From a bacterium (GTDB taxonomy: Bacteria; Verrucomicrobiota; Verrucomicrobiia; Limisphaerales; UBA11358): a stretch of DNA of 56,504 bases. Below the pieces are notes generated by a model. It did no database searches. It worked only from the letters and a program-made list of their open reading frames with translations, and was not told where the DNA came from. The position numbers and the translations under genes were made by a program. This document shows, one piece after another, positions 1 to 8,674 of this stretch (position 1 is its first letter; every line of letters begins with the position of its first letter). The stretch lies in assembly GCA_021780375.1 (NCBI GenBank), contig JAJXYT010000118.1:1-56504 (forward strand), written 5' to 3'.

Positions 1-1
1 C

Positions 2-2614
2 AACGGCTTCGAAACGCCGGTCAATCAACTCGTCACGCCCGCCGGAATCCTGGTCGAACTTCCCAACCTGCGGCCGAACGCGCTTGCGCTGAGTCCGGAC
101 GGCAAACGGCTCGTGACTGCCGGCCTGACGCAACGACTGATTGTCATCAATCCGGCAACCGGAACAATCCTGCAACGCGTGCGGTTGCCCGCAGACGACA
201 AAATTCCGGCTGCCGGTTCCGTTTCCAGCGGCATTCTCCAACCGAACGAGAAGGCCAAGCTCAGTTTCACCGGCCTCGTGTTTTCGCCTGATGGCTCACG
301 GATATACCTGGCCAACGTCAATGGCGACATCAAGGTTTTCAGCGTTGACGCGGACCATAAAGTCGCGCCGTTGTTCTCCCTTCCGCTGCCGCCGGCCAAC
401 GCGCCGTTGCGCCAGGCGGAAATTCCGGCCGGCATCGCCGTTTCTTCAGACGGCCGCAAACTTTACGTCGCTGGCAACCTTTCCAATCGCCTCCTTGAAC
501 TCGACGCCGTGACCGGGAAAGTTCTGCGGACATGGGATGTCGGTGTCGCCCCGTTCGATGTCGTTCTGGCCGGCCACAAAGTTTATGTGAGCAACTGGGG
601 CGGGCGGCGACCGGGCCCGGACAGCCTGACCGGTCCGGCCGGCGACGGCATGAAGGTGCGCGTGGACGCGCGGTCCATCGCCAGCGAAGGCTCGGTTTCG
701 GTAATTGATTTGACAGAAGCCGGTGGGGCGAGCGTCCTCGCGAGCCATGGCAACGAGGGCTCGTCGGTAGCCTCGCCTCACCCAATCCAGGAACTCCTGA
801 CCGGTTTGCATGCCTGCGCCTTGGCGTTATCGCCCCATGGCCGCTGGCTGGCCGTCGCCAACGCGGGCAGCGACACCCTGAGCGTGATTGACACGCGCAC
901 CGACAAAATCGTCGAGACGATTTGTGCGCGGCAGAACCCGGCGGACTTGTTCGGTGCGCAACCGGACGCGGTCGCATTCGACAAAAAGGGGAAAACGCTG
1001 TTCGTTTGTAACGGCACCCAAAATGCCGTCGCCGTTTTCCGCTTCAAACCCGGCAAATCCAAATTGCTGGGCCTGATCCCCGTCGGCTGGTTCCCCGGTG
1101 CCATTGCCTATGATGCAAAGCGGAAGGAAATGTACGTGGCGAACATTAAAAACCTCAGTCCGGGGATTCGAAGTCATACCGGCGAGACGGAGTTTAATTC
1201 CAAGGAATATTATGGTTCTCTGTCGCTCGTGCCAGTGCCGTCGAAAAGGGAGTTGGCCAGGTTCACCCAAATTGCGCTGGCTGATTTGCGTTATCCACTG
1301 CTCGCGCAGGCCGCGTTGCCGGCGCGACCCGATCAACCGGCGCGGCCGGTGCCGGAGCGTGTCGGCGAACCGAGCGTTTTTCATCACGTCATCTACATCA
1401 TCAAGGAAAACCGCACCTATGATCAGGTTCTGGGTGATGTCAGGGAAGGCAACGGCGACGCGAATTTGTGCGCGTTCGGCGAGGCCGTCACGCCCAACCA
1501 GCACAAGCTCGTACGCGATTTCGTGCTGCTGGATAACACCTATTGCTGCAGCATCCTGAGCGCGGACGGGCATCAATGGGCGGACACGGGCATCGCGATG
1601 GATTATGTGGAACGCGGGTTTGCCGGCTGGCCGCGCAGCTATCCGGCCGGCGGTTTTGGCGAGGAAGGCCGGGACGCGCTGGCCTATTCACCAGCGGGTT
1701 TCATCTGGAACGACGCGCTCGCGCACGGCAAAACGGTTTGTGATTTCGGGGAATTCACCACCGCTCACAAACAATGGAAGGATTCCGGCCACAAAGGTGA
1801 ACCGGATTTTCTCGATTGTTACCATGATTTCCTGGGCGGCTCGAACGCGATTGCCTATTCCTGTGAGCCGGACATCGAAGCATTGCGGCCGTATATCGTG
1901 ACAAACACGATTGGCTGGGATTTGGACGTGCCGGACATCTGGCGCGCCGCGCAATTCATCAAAGACCTGAAACAATTTGAAGCGGCGGACAATCTGCCAA
2001 ATCTGGCCATCGTCTGGTTGCCGAACGACCACACCAGCGGCACCGCGTTCGGTTCGCCCACGCCCGCGGCGCAGGTGGCGGACAACGACCTGGCGGTCGG
2101 GCAGGTGGTCGAGGCCGTCAGCCACAGCAAGTATTGGAAGGACACGTGCATTTTTGCGGTGGAAGACGATCCGCAGAACGGCTGGGACCACGTGAGCGGC
2201 TACCGCACAACCGCCTACGTCGCCAGCGCCTATACCCGTCGCGGCGCCGTGGTCAGCAGCCAATACAACCAGACCAGTTTGCTGCGCACGATGGAACTCA
2301 TGCTCGGGTTGCCGCCGATGAACCAGATGGATGCGACGGCCACGCCGATGTTCGATTGTTTCACCAACACGGCGGACTTTACGCCGTTTACCGCCGTGGC
2401 CAACCAGACGCCGCTCGACCAAATGAATCCACCGCCGAAGAAAATTGCCGACGCGCGGCTGCGCAAGGACGCCTGCGTTTCCGCGCGCCTGCCGCTCCAG
2501 AAGGAAGATCAATGCCCGGAAGACGTGTTCAATCGCATTTTGTGGGATGCCACCAAAGGCCCGCAGACGCCGTATCCGCTCTGGGCGGTCAAAGCGGTGG
2601 ATGACGATGATTGA
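2..2614 (+). CDS. YVTN beta-propeller / phosphoesterase-family protein (5' end outside window)
   Basis: The frame is open to the first bases, so the start lies upstream; about 870 residues are visible. The N-terminal half carries repeated propeller blades of the form 'LSPDGRxLxVA' and 'VSVIDT'. From about residue 460 a second domain begins at 'HHVIYIIKENRTYDQVLGD', the signature of the phosphoesterase family (PF04185, which includes phospholipase C and acid phosphatases). Later motifs 'LPNDHTSG' and 'VEDDPQNGWDHVSGYRT' fit the metal-binding part of that fold. Such fusions are usually exported; the signal peptide would be upstream. A family B palindromic element (721-782) is translated in frame between two blades. 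The substrate is unknown; phosphate ester or phospholipid hydrolysis is inferred from the family. Confidence 0.88.
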   Translation, partial: NGFETPVNQLVTPAGILVELPNLRPNALALSPDGKRLVTAGLTQRLIVINPATGTILQRVRLPADDKIPAAGSVSSGILQPNEKAKLSFTGLVFSPDGSRIYLANVNGDIKVFSVDADHKVAPLFSLPLPPANAPLRQAEIPAGIAVSSDGRKLYVAGNLSNRLLELDAVTGKVLRTWDVGVAPFDVVLAGHKVYVSNWGGRRPGPDSLTGPAGDGMKVRVDARSIASEGSVSVIDLTEAGGASVLASHGNEGSSVASPHPIQELLTGLHACALALSPHGRWLAVANAGSDTLSVIDTRTDKIVETICARQNPADLFGAQPDAVAFDKKGKTLFVCNGTQNAVAVFRFKPGKSKLLGLIPVGWFPGAIAYDAKRKEMYVANIKNLSPGIRSHTGETEFNSKEYYGSLSLVPVPSKRELARFTQIALADLRYPLLAQAALPARPDQPARPVPERVGEPSVFHHVIYIIKENRTYDQVLGDVREGNGDANLCAFGEAVTPNQHKLVRDFVLLDNTYCCSILSADGHQWADTGIAMDYVERGFAGWPRSYPAGGFGEEGRDALAYSPAGFIWNDALAHGKTVCDFGEFTTAHKQWKDSGHKGEPDFLDCYHDFLGGSNAIAYSCEPDIEALRPYIVTNTIGWDLDVPDIWRAAQFIKDLKQFEAADNLPNLAIVWLPNDHTSGTAFGSPTPAAQVADNDLAVGQVVEAVSHSKYWKDTCIFAVEDDPQNGWDHVSGYRTTAYVASAYTRRGAVVSSQYNQTSLLRTMELMLGLPPMNQMDATATPMFDCFTNTADFTPFTAVANQTPLDQMNPPPKKIADARLRKDACVSARLPLQKEDQCPEDVFNRILWDATKGPQTPYPLWAVKAVDDDD
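721..782. repeat. Palindromic element B1, inside a coding region
   Basis: The arms GGTGGGGCGAGCG... and ...CGCCTCACC are imperfect inverted copies of each other and match elements at 22978-23027 and 30250-30330. The element is a multiple of three in effect and is read as 'AGGASVLAS...GSSVASPHP' within the propeller of the phosphoesterase gene. It falls between a 'VSVIDL' strand and the 'ELLTGLH' that opens the next blade, so probably in a surface loop. Confidence 0.85.
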
Positions 2615-2763
2615 CAGCAGATCTGTTGACACGGATTGCACGAATTAACCCAAATGCCCAAGCCCGCGGGGCTGACATCGTTGTCGCTCAGTCAAAATCT
2701 CAACCCGTCGGTTTTTCGTGCCGGCAGGAATTTCATTCCATTGGCCATAATATTCTGTTTTAA

Positions 2764-2920
2764 CGCCCGCCTTCATCCTGAATTACTCCCCCAGGAGAAG
2801 GAACAGCAGGCGCACGCTTCTGATTTTGCGGATGTGCGTCCGGCAAATCCAGGTGTCCGAATTTTCAAATGGTCGGCGGACGATTCTCCCCCCGCCTGGA
2901 GGAGAGGGGTGAGGACGGTC
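2764..2920. repeat. Intergenic palindromic element N (first copy)
   Basis: The gene-free stretch 2615-3042 is mostly this element. Its arms are a CCTTCATCCTG/CTCCCCCAGGAGAAGG segment at 2764-2801 and a TTCTCCCCCCGCCTGGAGG/AGAGGGGTGAGG segment at 2884-2920. The same sequence type recurs at 39558-39654 and 39742-39780. I see no gene in the rest of this stretch. Confidence 0.65.
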
Positions 2921-3042
2921 GTGGAACCAGTCGGCGGGCGCGGGCGGAGGGCGCGGGCATCAAAAACCACGCCGGGCCGAGCGCCAGACCGCGGGCCGTC
3001 GCCCTTCGTCCTGGCGAAGGCCCGCGCGGTATTTGTGGGCGA

Positions 3043-3513
3043 TCACCGCCAGCCCGCCAGAATTGTTTCCAAATTCGTTTCCGCGGGCGTCCACTCCGCA
3101 TGGTTGCTGCGGTATTTGGAGCGATACTGAATCAGGTCCGGCGCATACAAAAGGCTGACAGTGGAATCATGATAGGCGGGATCGCTATAAACCACGATAG
3201 CCGACGCAAAGCACAGGGACTCAATTTTCCGCATCCCATCGTTGGTGTCTCCGGCTCGCAGTTTGTCCAGAGCGCCCATTGTCATGACAAATGCGGCTTT
3301 CCAAGCGGCTTTGGCATGGTCAGGACTCCCGGTGGGACTGTTGGTGACCGAGGCGTTCTGCACGTGCAGTTCGCCATTGCCTGTGGTCAGGTAAACATCT
3401 CCATCAGAACCCAGTAATTGCACGGCGCGGGCAAAGCCCGTGCGATAAGCCACCCGCGAGCATACAGAGCAGCAGGCGACCAGGACAATCATCGAAAGAA
3501 TAGTGCGTTTCAT
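3043..3513 (-). CDS. Hypothetical exported or membrane-anchored protein
   Basis: A 156-residue protein of no family I recognise. I chose the start 'MKRTILSM' because it is followed directly by a hydrophobic stretch (about residues 4-20) typical of a signal peptide or anchor; the frame extends 11 codons further upstream without such a feature. The body is mixed alpha/beta in character, with 'KAAWKAAFVMTMGALDKL' likely to be a helix. No Shine-Dalgarno sequence stands out. It is flanked by repeat-rich, poorly coding DNA, so it may be an isolated lineage-specific gene. Confidence 0.55.
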   Translation of the reverse strand: MKRTILSMIVLVACCSVCSRVAYRTGFARAVQLLGSDGDVYLTTGNGELHVQNASVTNSPTGSPDHAKAAWKAAFVMTMGALDKLRAGDTNDGMRKIESLCFASAIVVYSDPAYHDSTVSLLYAPDLIQYRSKYRSNHAEWTPAETNLETILAGWR

Positions 3514-3687
3514 AAGAATGTGTGCGAATACCACCGGACGATCCAAAGCTGCCTGCCCCGTCGCAGCTCAACAAGCGCGAAGAGGGGAGCCACGGCACGA
3601 AGCATGGCAAGCGCGAAACCGGGCTTGAGCCTCAACCGAAAACTCAAGGGGCAGTGGCAAGCCCGCTCGCGCTGCCGTTTATCAGAG

Positions 3688-4143
3688 TCAGGTCAGTTGC
3701 CGGGAGTTGCACAACGGACGACCCGGGTCGCCGATGATTTTTTCCAGGAGCGATTTGGCACCCGAATACTCATTCCAACCGGACCCGGAACAATGGGGGG
3801 TTGCCTGCAGTGGTTTGGCATGGATTTCCGCCGACAAAGGCGACGTTAGTGATATGGCCTTCCAAGGCGGAGAAGCCTTGAACGTTGGCCGGAGAATTGC
3901 TGCTGCTATGCGCATCAGGGCTTGCGGCTGCCGATTAGAATCAGGCTGCCCAGCCTTGTAGTCGCAAGTCCCTGATATTTTACCCGGCATCGGCCGCCGG
4001 CCGAAGCGCCTCTGGAAGTTGACCCACACCGGCCGCCGCCTCTTGCAGCCAGGCCATAGTGGACTTTCCGAGGCCAACAGCATCCTCTTGAGCCCGCGCG
4101 GCAGAGTTCGAAAATACGGGTACGTCGTTATGATCGATTTCAT
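3688..4143 (-). CDS. Possible small protein with a strong ribosome binding site, perhaps frameshifted
   Basis: The start at 4143 is preceded by AAAGGAGG with six bases to the ATG, the best Shine-Dalgarno sequence in this part of the window. The first 26 residues ('MKSIITTYPYFRTLPRGLKR...') look coding. After about residue 26 this frame turns Arg/Pro-rich and unconvincing, while the adjacent frame continues as 'STMAWLQEAAAGVGQLPEA' and stops near 3980. A frameshift close to 4065 in a small gene of about 50-55 residues would explain both. I do not recognise a function. The bases 3514-3687 and 4144-4330 around it show no other gene. Confidence 0.35.
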   Translation of the reverse strand: MKSIITTYPYFRTLPRGLKRMLLASESPLWPGCKRRRPVWVNFQRRFGRRPMPGKISGTCDYKAGQPDSNRQPQALMRIAAAILRPTFKASPPWKAISLTSPLSAEIHAKPLQATPHCSGSGWNEYSGAKSLLEKIIGDPGRPLCNSRQLT

Positions 4144-4337
4144 GCTTCTCCTCCTTTCGTCTCGAAAGCATGGGACAGTGCGCCCGCAAATAAATTCAAT
4201 CGGGCCGGTTTTGAAACGCAATTCAGGCACAAACACGGTGGAAAGCGCTGCGGAGTCAGACCTGCTCCCTCCATTACCGTTCGCTGCCGGCAATCGTGTG
4301 GAGATTTCTCCATGAATGAAAAAATTGCCGACATTTC

Positions 4338-4367
4338 TTGTAACTTCGGCTGATTTTTGCCTAAGTA
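4338..4367 (+). promoter_or_regulatory. Candidate sigma-70 promoter for the YIP1/efflux operon
   Basis: TTGTAA (4338-4343) and TAAGTA (4362-4367) are separated by 18 bases and lie 24 bases before the ATG at 4391. Both boxes are imperfect, so this is a weak call based on position and spacing. Confidence 0.3.
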
Positions 4368-4390
4368 CTGTTTAAACCCTGTGACTGATT

Positions 4391-5176
4391 ATGGAAACGA
4401 CGGCCCCCATCCCTGAACCGCAGGCCGCCGTGCCGCAAACGCCGGCGACGTCGCTGGCCGGAAAATTGTTTAACGTCATCGCCGCGCCCGGTGAAGTATT
4501 CAGCGAGATAACCGCTGCGCCGGCGCGTGCTGCCAACTGGCTTGTGCCAGCGTTGATTTACGCCGTGATCGGCGTGGTTTCCGTGTGCATCATGTTTACC
4601 CAGCCGGCGATTCAACAAACCATTCACGACCAGCAGGTCAAGGCGCTCGACCAGCGGGTGCAACAGGGCAAGATGACCCAGGCGCAGGAGGATCAGGCGT
4701 TGCAGGTGATGGACAAATTCATGGGGCCCACGATGCTGGCGGCTTTTGGCAGTGTGGCCATGGTCATGTACAGTTTCGCCTCAATTTTCTGGTGGGCTTT
4801 GGTGCTGTGGCTGCTCGGACGCTGGTTCCTCAAAGCGCGGTTGGGTTATCTGAAAGTCGTGGAAGTTGCCGGATTGGCTTCGGTGATTCTTGTCCTGGGC
4901 ATCATCGTTGCGACTTTGCTCGCCGTGATTCTCGGCCGGCTTTATGGCGGGCCAAGCCTGGGCTTGTTGGTGAGCGATTTTGATCCAGCCAAACGCGTTC
5001 ACCTCCTGCTGGGCGCGGCCAACGCCGTTTATTTCTGGCACACGGCGGTGTTGGGTGTCGGTCTGGCTAAACTCTCCGGTGGGTCAACGGCCAAAGCCGT
5101 GATGGTCGTCTTCACCTACTGGGCGGCGGCGGAGTTGTTGTTGATCGCCGTCGGGCTGGGACAGTGGACCTTGTAA
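4391..5176 (+). CDS. YIP1 family membrane protein
   Basis: A 261-residue inner-membrane protein. After a Pro/Ala-rich cytoplasmic N-terminus (1-25), 'FNVIAAPGEVFSEI' and the following 'WLVPALIYAVIGVVSV' match the opening of bacterial YIP1-domain proteins. About five membrane segments follow (near residues 50-68, 114-138, 155-180, 205-225 and 235-257), separated by a Gln-rich charged loop at 75-105. The biochemical role of these proteins in bacteria is not established. It lies 65 bases upstream of the efflux adaptor on the same strand and may share its transcript; a regulatory or assembly role for that transporter is conceivable but not shown. Confidence 0.75.
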   Translation: METTAPIPEPQAAVPQTPATSLAGKLFNVIAAPGEVFSEITAAPARAANWLVPALIYAVIGVVSVCIMFTQPAIQQTIHDQQVKALDQRVQQGKMTQAQEDQALQVMDKFMGPTMLAAFGSVAMVMYSFASIFWWALVLWLLGRWFLKARLGYLKVVEVAGLASVILVLGIIVATLLAVILGRLYGGPSLGLLVSDFDPAKRVHLLLGAANAVYFWHTAVLGVGLAKLSGGSTAKAVMVVFTYWAAAELLLIAVGLGQWTL

Positions 5177-5241
5177 AAACACTTACAAATTATAATTTCC
5201 AGAAACTAATTTCCGTTCATCTTGTCTTTATATCTGACGCT

Positions 5242-6606
5242 ATGGCAAAACCTGGTAAACGCCGGAAAATCATCATCTTTTCAGCCATTGGCCTGGTCCT
5301 CGTCGCGCTGGCGCTGGTAGCCGTTTTCAAGAAGCGCGCACCGGTCATCACGGTGCAGACGGAAAAGGTTTCACGCCACAACCTCACCAACATCGTGGTG
5401 GCCAACGGCCAAATCCAACCGGTCGTGCAGGTCACCATCAGCCCGGAGGTCAACGGCGAGATCATTGATCTGCCGGTCAAGGAAGGCCAACCGGTTAAAA
5501 AGGGCGATTTGCTCGTGAAAATCAACCCGGACGTCTATATTGCGTCGGTCAATCAAGCCAAGGCCAACTACGAAGCGGCGGTGGCGGCCAAAACCTCGGC
5601 GGCGGCGAATCTGGAAAAGGCCGAGGCGGACTACAAACGCAATCTGGCCTTGTTCAATATCAAACTGCTTTCGGAATCGGATTTTATCGGATTTAAAGCC
5701 GCGCGCGATGTGGCCAAGGCGCAGTTGGATAGTGCCGAAGATCAGGTGAATGTCCAGAAGGCGGCGGTGGACAGCGCCGAGGAGCAATTGGCGAAAACCA
5801 CCATCCTTTCGCCGCTGACCGGCACCATCACCGACTTGAATTCCGAGGTGGGCGAGCGCGTGTTGGGCACGACCTACAACATGGGAACTTCCATCATGAC
5901 CGTCTCGGATTTGAATCGGATCGAGGCGCGTGTGGACGTGGGGGAAATGGATGTGGTGGGCATCGCGCCCGGCCAGAAAGCCCGGCTGCAAGTGGATGCC
6001 TTCAAGGACCGCCAATTCACCGGTGTGGTCACCGCTGTCGCCAATTCCGCCCTGGGTTCGGGTTTAAGCAGTTCGCTCGGCGGTGGAAGCAGCAGCGGCC
6101 AATCCCAGCAGGCCACCCAGTTTGAGGTCCGCATCCGTGTCAACGATAAGGAACCGGCGTTCCGGCCCGGCATGTCCGTGACGGCGGAAATCGAAACCGA
6201 GTATCGCACCAACGCCTTGACGGTTCCCCTGGCCAGCGTCACCACCCGGCCGATGAAACCGGAGTTGGCGGTCGATCCGGTAAAAAACGGTAAAACGAAT
6301 GCCGTCGTTTCCGCCGCTTCGGGCACGAACGCGGTCGCCAGCACCAACACCCCGGCATCCACCTCGAAGGCCAAGGAATCCTTAAAACCAACGGACGTGG
6401 TCTTCGTGGTGGAAGGCGACCATGTAAAAACCTTGCCGGTGAAAATCGGCATTTGCGATGACAACTACTGGGAAATCACCGGCGGTCTTACCAATGGCGA
6501 GGAAATTGTTGCGGGCGGCTACCGGGCGGTCGGCCGTGATTTACAGGATGGCTCAAAAATCCGGGTTGGCCCGGCCGGGATGGACACCGAGGCGCAAAAG
6601 AAATGA
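5242..6606 (+). CDS. Periplasmic adaptor (membrane fusion) protein of a MacAB-type efflux system
   Basis: 454 residues, HlyD/RND-adaptor family. I chose 'MAKPGKRRK' as the start because the open frame before it overlaps the previous gene and has no fitting start. A basic N-terminus is followed by a membrane anchor (about 10-30), a split lipoyl-like domain ('PEVNGEIIDLPVKEGQPVKKGD...'), a helical hairpin (about 90-180, rich in Ala/Lys/Glu), then beta-barrel and membrane-proximal domains. A linker rich in Asn, Thr, Ala and Ser near 355-390 ('SGTNAVASTNTPASTS') is unusual. It would link the inner-membrane ABC transporter encoded just downstream to an outer-membrane channel, which is not in this window. 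AT-rich DNA with a TATAAT at 5191-5196 precedes it, but no convincing -35 box is well spaced. Confidence 0.9.
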   Translation: MAKPGKRRKIIIFSAIGLVLVALALVAVFKKRAPVITVQTEKVSRHNLTNIVVANGQIQPVVQVTISPEVNGEIIDLPVKEGQPVKKGDLLVKINPDVYIASVNQAKANYEAAVAAKTSAAANLEKAEADYKRNLALFNIKLLSESDFIGFKAARDVAKAQLDSAEDQVNVQKAAVDSAEEQLAKTTILSPLTGTITDLNSEVGERVLGTTYNMGTSIMTVSDLNRIEARVDVGEMDVVGIAPGQKARLQVDAFKDRQFTGVVTAVANSALGSGLSSSLGGGSSSGQSQQATQFEVRIRVNDKEPAFRPGMSVTAEIETEYRTNALTVPLASVTTRPMKPELAVDPVKNGKTNAVVSAASGTNAVASTNTPASTSKAKESLKPTDVVFVVEGDHVKTLPVKIGICDDNYWEITGGLTNGEEIVAGGYRAVGRDLQDGSKIRVGPAGMDTEAQKK

Positions 6607-6614
6607 GCAAGCTT

Positions 6615-6679
6615 GCGTGAAAAGTGAAACGGGATGCGTGAACGCGGCGCCAACCGGCCTCACCTTTCACGTTTCACGC
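6615..6679. repeat. Palindromic element E between adaptor and ATPase genes
   Basis: GCGTGAAAAGTGAAAC on the left pairs with CCTTTCACGTTTCACGC on the right, forming a long imperfect hairpin. It fills almost the whole gap between the two genes of the efflux operon. Confidence 0.6.
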
Positions 6680-6689
6680 ATCAATCAAC

Positions 6690-7448
6690 ATGAGACTGAT
6701 CCTGCTCCAGAACATTTCGCGCCGTTACCAAATGGGCGCGGAAACCGTCCACGCCCTGCGCGACGTGTCCCTGGAAATCCAGCGCGGCGAATACGTCGCC
6801 ATCATGGGGCCGTCCGGCTCCGGCAAATCCACGTTGATGAACCTGATCGGTTGTCTCGATACGCCCAGCGCCGGGCACTATGGGCTGAATGGCGTCAGCA
6901 TCAGCGACATGGATGACAACCAGCTCGCGGAGATTCGCAACCGCGAGATCGGCTTCGTCTTCCAGACCTTCAATCTGCTGGCACGCTCGAACGCGCTGCA
7001 CAACGTCGAGTTGCCGTTGATTTACGCCGGGATACCCGCCGAGGAACGCCGCCATCTGGCCCTGGAAGCGCTGGCGCAGGTCGGTCTGACCGACCGCATT
7101 CATCACAAGCCCAACGAGCTTTCCGGCGGCCAGCGCCAGCGGGTGGCGGTCGCCCGCGCCCTGGTCAACAAACCCTCGTTGCTGCTGGCCGACGAACCCA
7201 CGGGCAATCTCGATTCCAGGACCGGCGCGGAAATCATGGCGTTGTTTGACGACCTCTCCCGGAAGGGCAATACCATCATTGTCGTCACACACGAGGAGGA
7301 CATCGCCAAACACGCCCGCCGTATCATCCGGCTCCGGGATGGTTTGATTGCCAGCGACGAGCAGAAGGTCGAAGGACAAGAGTCGAGCGTCGAGGGCAAA
7401 ACCAGTCCGGCGCTCGACCCTCGACTCTCGACTCTCGACCGGCCATGA
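6690..7448 (+). CDS. ABC transporter ATP-binding protein (MacB/LolD type)
   Basis: 252 residues, the normal size plus a tail. Walker A is 'GPSGSGKST' (about 42-50), the Q-loop region is 'FVFQTFNLL', the signature is '[15 protein letters not shown]', Walker B is '[12 protein letters not shown]' and the switch histidine follows in 'VVTHEED'. All catalytic motifs are intact. It would power the two permeases encoded next, driving export of macrolide-like compounds, peptides or lipids; the substrate cannot be told. The last 26 residues ('[11 protein letters not shown]...LSTLDRP') are not part of the family and are encoded by palindromic element M. Its stop overlaps the next start as ATGA, so translation is probably coupled. 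Confidence 0.93.
   Translation: MRLILLQNISRRYQMGAETVHALRDVSLEIQRGEYVAIMGPSGSGKSTLMNLIGCLDTPSAGHYGLNGVSISDMDDNQLAEIRNREIGFVFQTFNLLARSNALHNVELPLIYAGIPAEERRHLALEALAQVGLTDRIHHKPNELSGGQRQRVAVARALVNKPSLLLADEPTGNLDSRTGAEIMALFDDLSRKGNTIIVVTHEEDIAKHARRIIRLRDGLIASDEQKVEGQESSVEGKTSPALDPRLSTLDRP
7368..7440. repeat. Palindromic element M forming the ATPase C-terminus
   Basis: GGTCGAAGGACAAGAGTCGA on the left is complementary in pattern to CTCGACTCTCGACTCTCGAC on the right. The right arm contains the heptamer CTCGACT repeated in tandem. The element is translated as the last residues of the ATPase and ends five bases before the ATG of the next gene. Confidence 0.7.
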
Positions 7449-8674
7449 AGTTCGTCGCCGAAATCAACGAAAGTCTGGGCATTTCCTGGAATGCGCTGCG
7501 CGCAAACAAAATGCGCTCGGTGCTGGCCACGTTGGGGATTGTCATCGGCATCGTCACGGTCACGCTCATGGGCGCAGCCATTAATGGCCTGAATCAGGCG
7601 TTCATCAGAAACGTTTCCGCGCTCGGCGCAGACGTGTTCTACGTCTCACGTTTCAAGTGGTTCAATAACACCTATGAAGACTGGGTGAGCATGCGCAAGC
7701 GTCCCAAAATCACTCTTGCGGAATCGGACGCTTTGGCCCGGCAACTGACGCTGGCCGACGCCGTCGCGCCGACCGCGGACAATGAAGATTCGGTCAAATA
7801 CAAAAACCGCAGCGCCAGCAGCGTGGACGTCGTGGGCACCACGGAGGCCTATCTGCAAACCAGCGGAGTGGACGTGGCCCAGGGCCGGTTCCTGACCGCG
7901 GCGGATGCCCGGGGCGGCCAGCCAACCTGTGTCATTGGCAATGACGTCGCCACCAATCTCTTTCGCGCCGATCCGCCGCTGGGTGAACGCATCAAAATTG
8001 AAGACCAATCTTTTCTGGTGGTCGGTGTGCTGGAGAAACAGGGGACCATGTTCGGCTACAGCCTCGACAACCGGGTGGTCATTCCTTTGAGACAGTATAT
8101 CGGTCTGGTTGAACGAAACCCCGGCATTGACATTCAGGTGAAAGTCGGGGATTTGGCCCATCTGGATGAAGCCCGGGAGGAATTGCGCCAGGTGATGCGC
8201 CGCATCCGCCATTTGCGGCCAAACCAGCCCGATAATTTTTCCATCAACCAGCAGGATGAGATCGTGAAATGGTTCCATAACCAGACCGCCACCATCGCCG
8301 TCATCGGTTTGTTCGTCACAAGCCTGGCGCTGTTCGTCGGCGGCATCGGCATCATGAACATCATGTTCGTTTCCGTGGTCGAGCGGACGCGTGAGATCGG
8401 CGTGCGCAAGGCGATTGGCGCCAAACGCCGCAACATTTTGCTGCAATTTCTGATCGAGTCCGCCGGCGTTTGCCTGATGGGCGGCCTGATCGGGCTGGGC
8501 ATCGCCTGGGTGATATCGCTGGCCGTTTCGAAGTGGCTGTTTCCGGCAACCCTGTCCGTGACCATTGTTACCCTGTCCCTGCTCGTATCCCTGTTGACGG
8601 GGGTGATTTCCGGTTTCCTCCCGGCCTGGCGCGCGGCGCGCATGGATCCGGTGGAGGCATTAAGAAGCGAATGA
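7445..8674 (+). CDS. ABC transporter permease, MacB/FtsX type (first of two)
   Basis: 409 residues. The architecture is MacB_PCD plus FtsX: an N-terminal membrane helix ('[21 protein letters not shown]', split here by description only), a large periplasmic domain (about 45-280), then three C-terminal helices. The family motif '[21 protein letters not shown]' region, including '[18 protein letters not shown]', couples the membrane part to the ATPase. The start overlaps the ATPase stop (ATGA) and its own stop overlaps the next start, so the three genes form one translational unit. Confidence 0.9.
   Translation: MKFVAEINESLGISWNALRANKMRSVLATLGIVIGIVTVTLMGAAINGLNQAFIRNVSALGADVFYVSRFKWFNNTYEDWVSMRKRPKITLAESDALARQLTLADAVAPTADNEDSVKYKNRSASSVDVVGTTEAYLQTSGVDVAQGRFLTAADARGGQPTCVIGNDVATNLFRADPPLGERIKIEDQSFLVVGVLEKQGTMFGYSLDNRVVIPLRQYIGLVERNPGIDIQVKVGDLAHLDEAREELRQVMRRIRHLRPNQPDNFSINQQDEIVKWFHNQTATIAVIGLFVTSLALFVGGIGIMNIMFVSVVERTREIGVRKAIGAKRRNILLQFLIESAGVCLMGGLIGLGIAWVISLAVSKWLFPATLSVTIVTLSLLVSLLTGVISGFLPAWRAARMDPVEALRSE

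Noticed and set aside
2636-3130. 164-residue plus-strand frame
   Set aside because: It is made mostly of the family N repeat and overlaps the better minus-strand frame.
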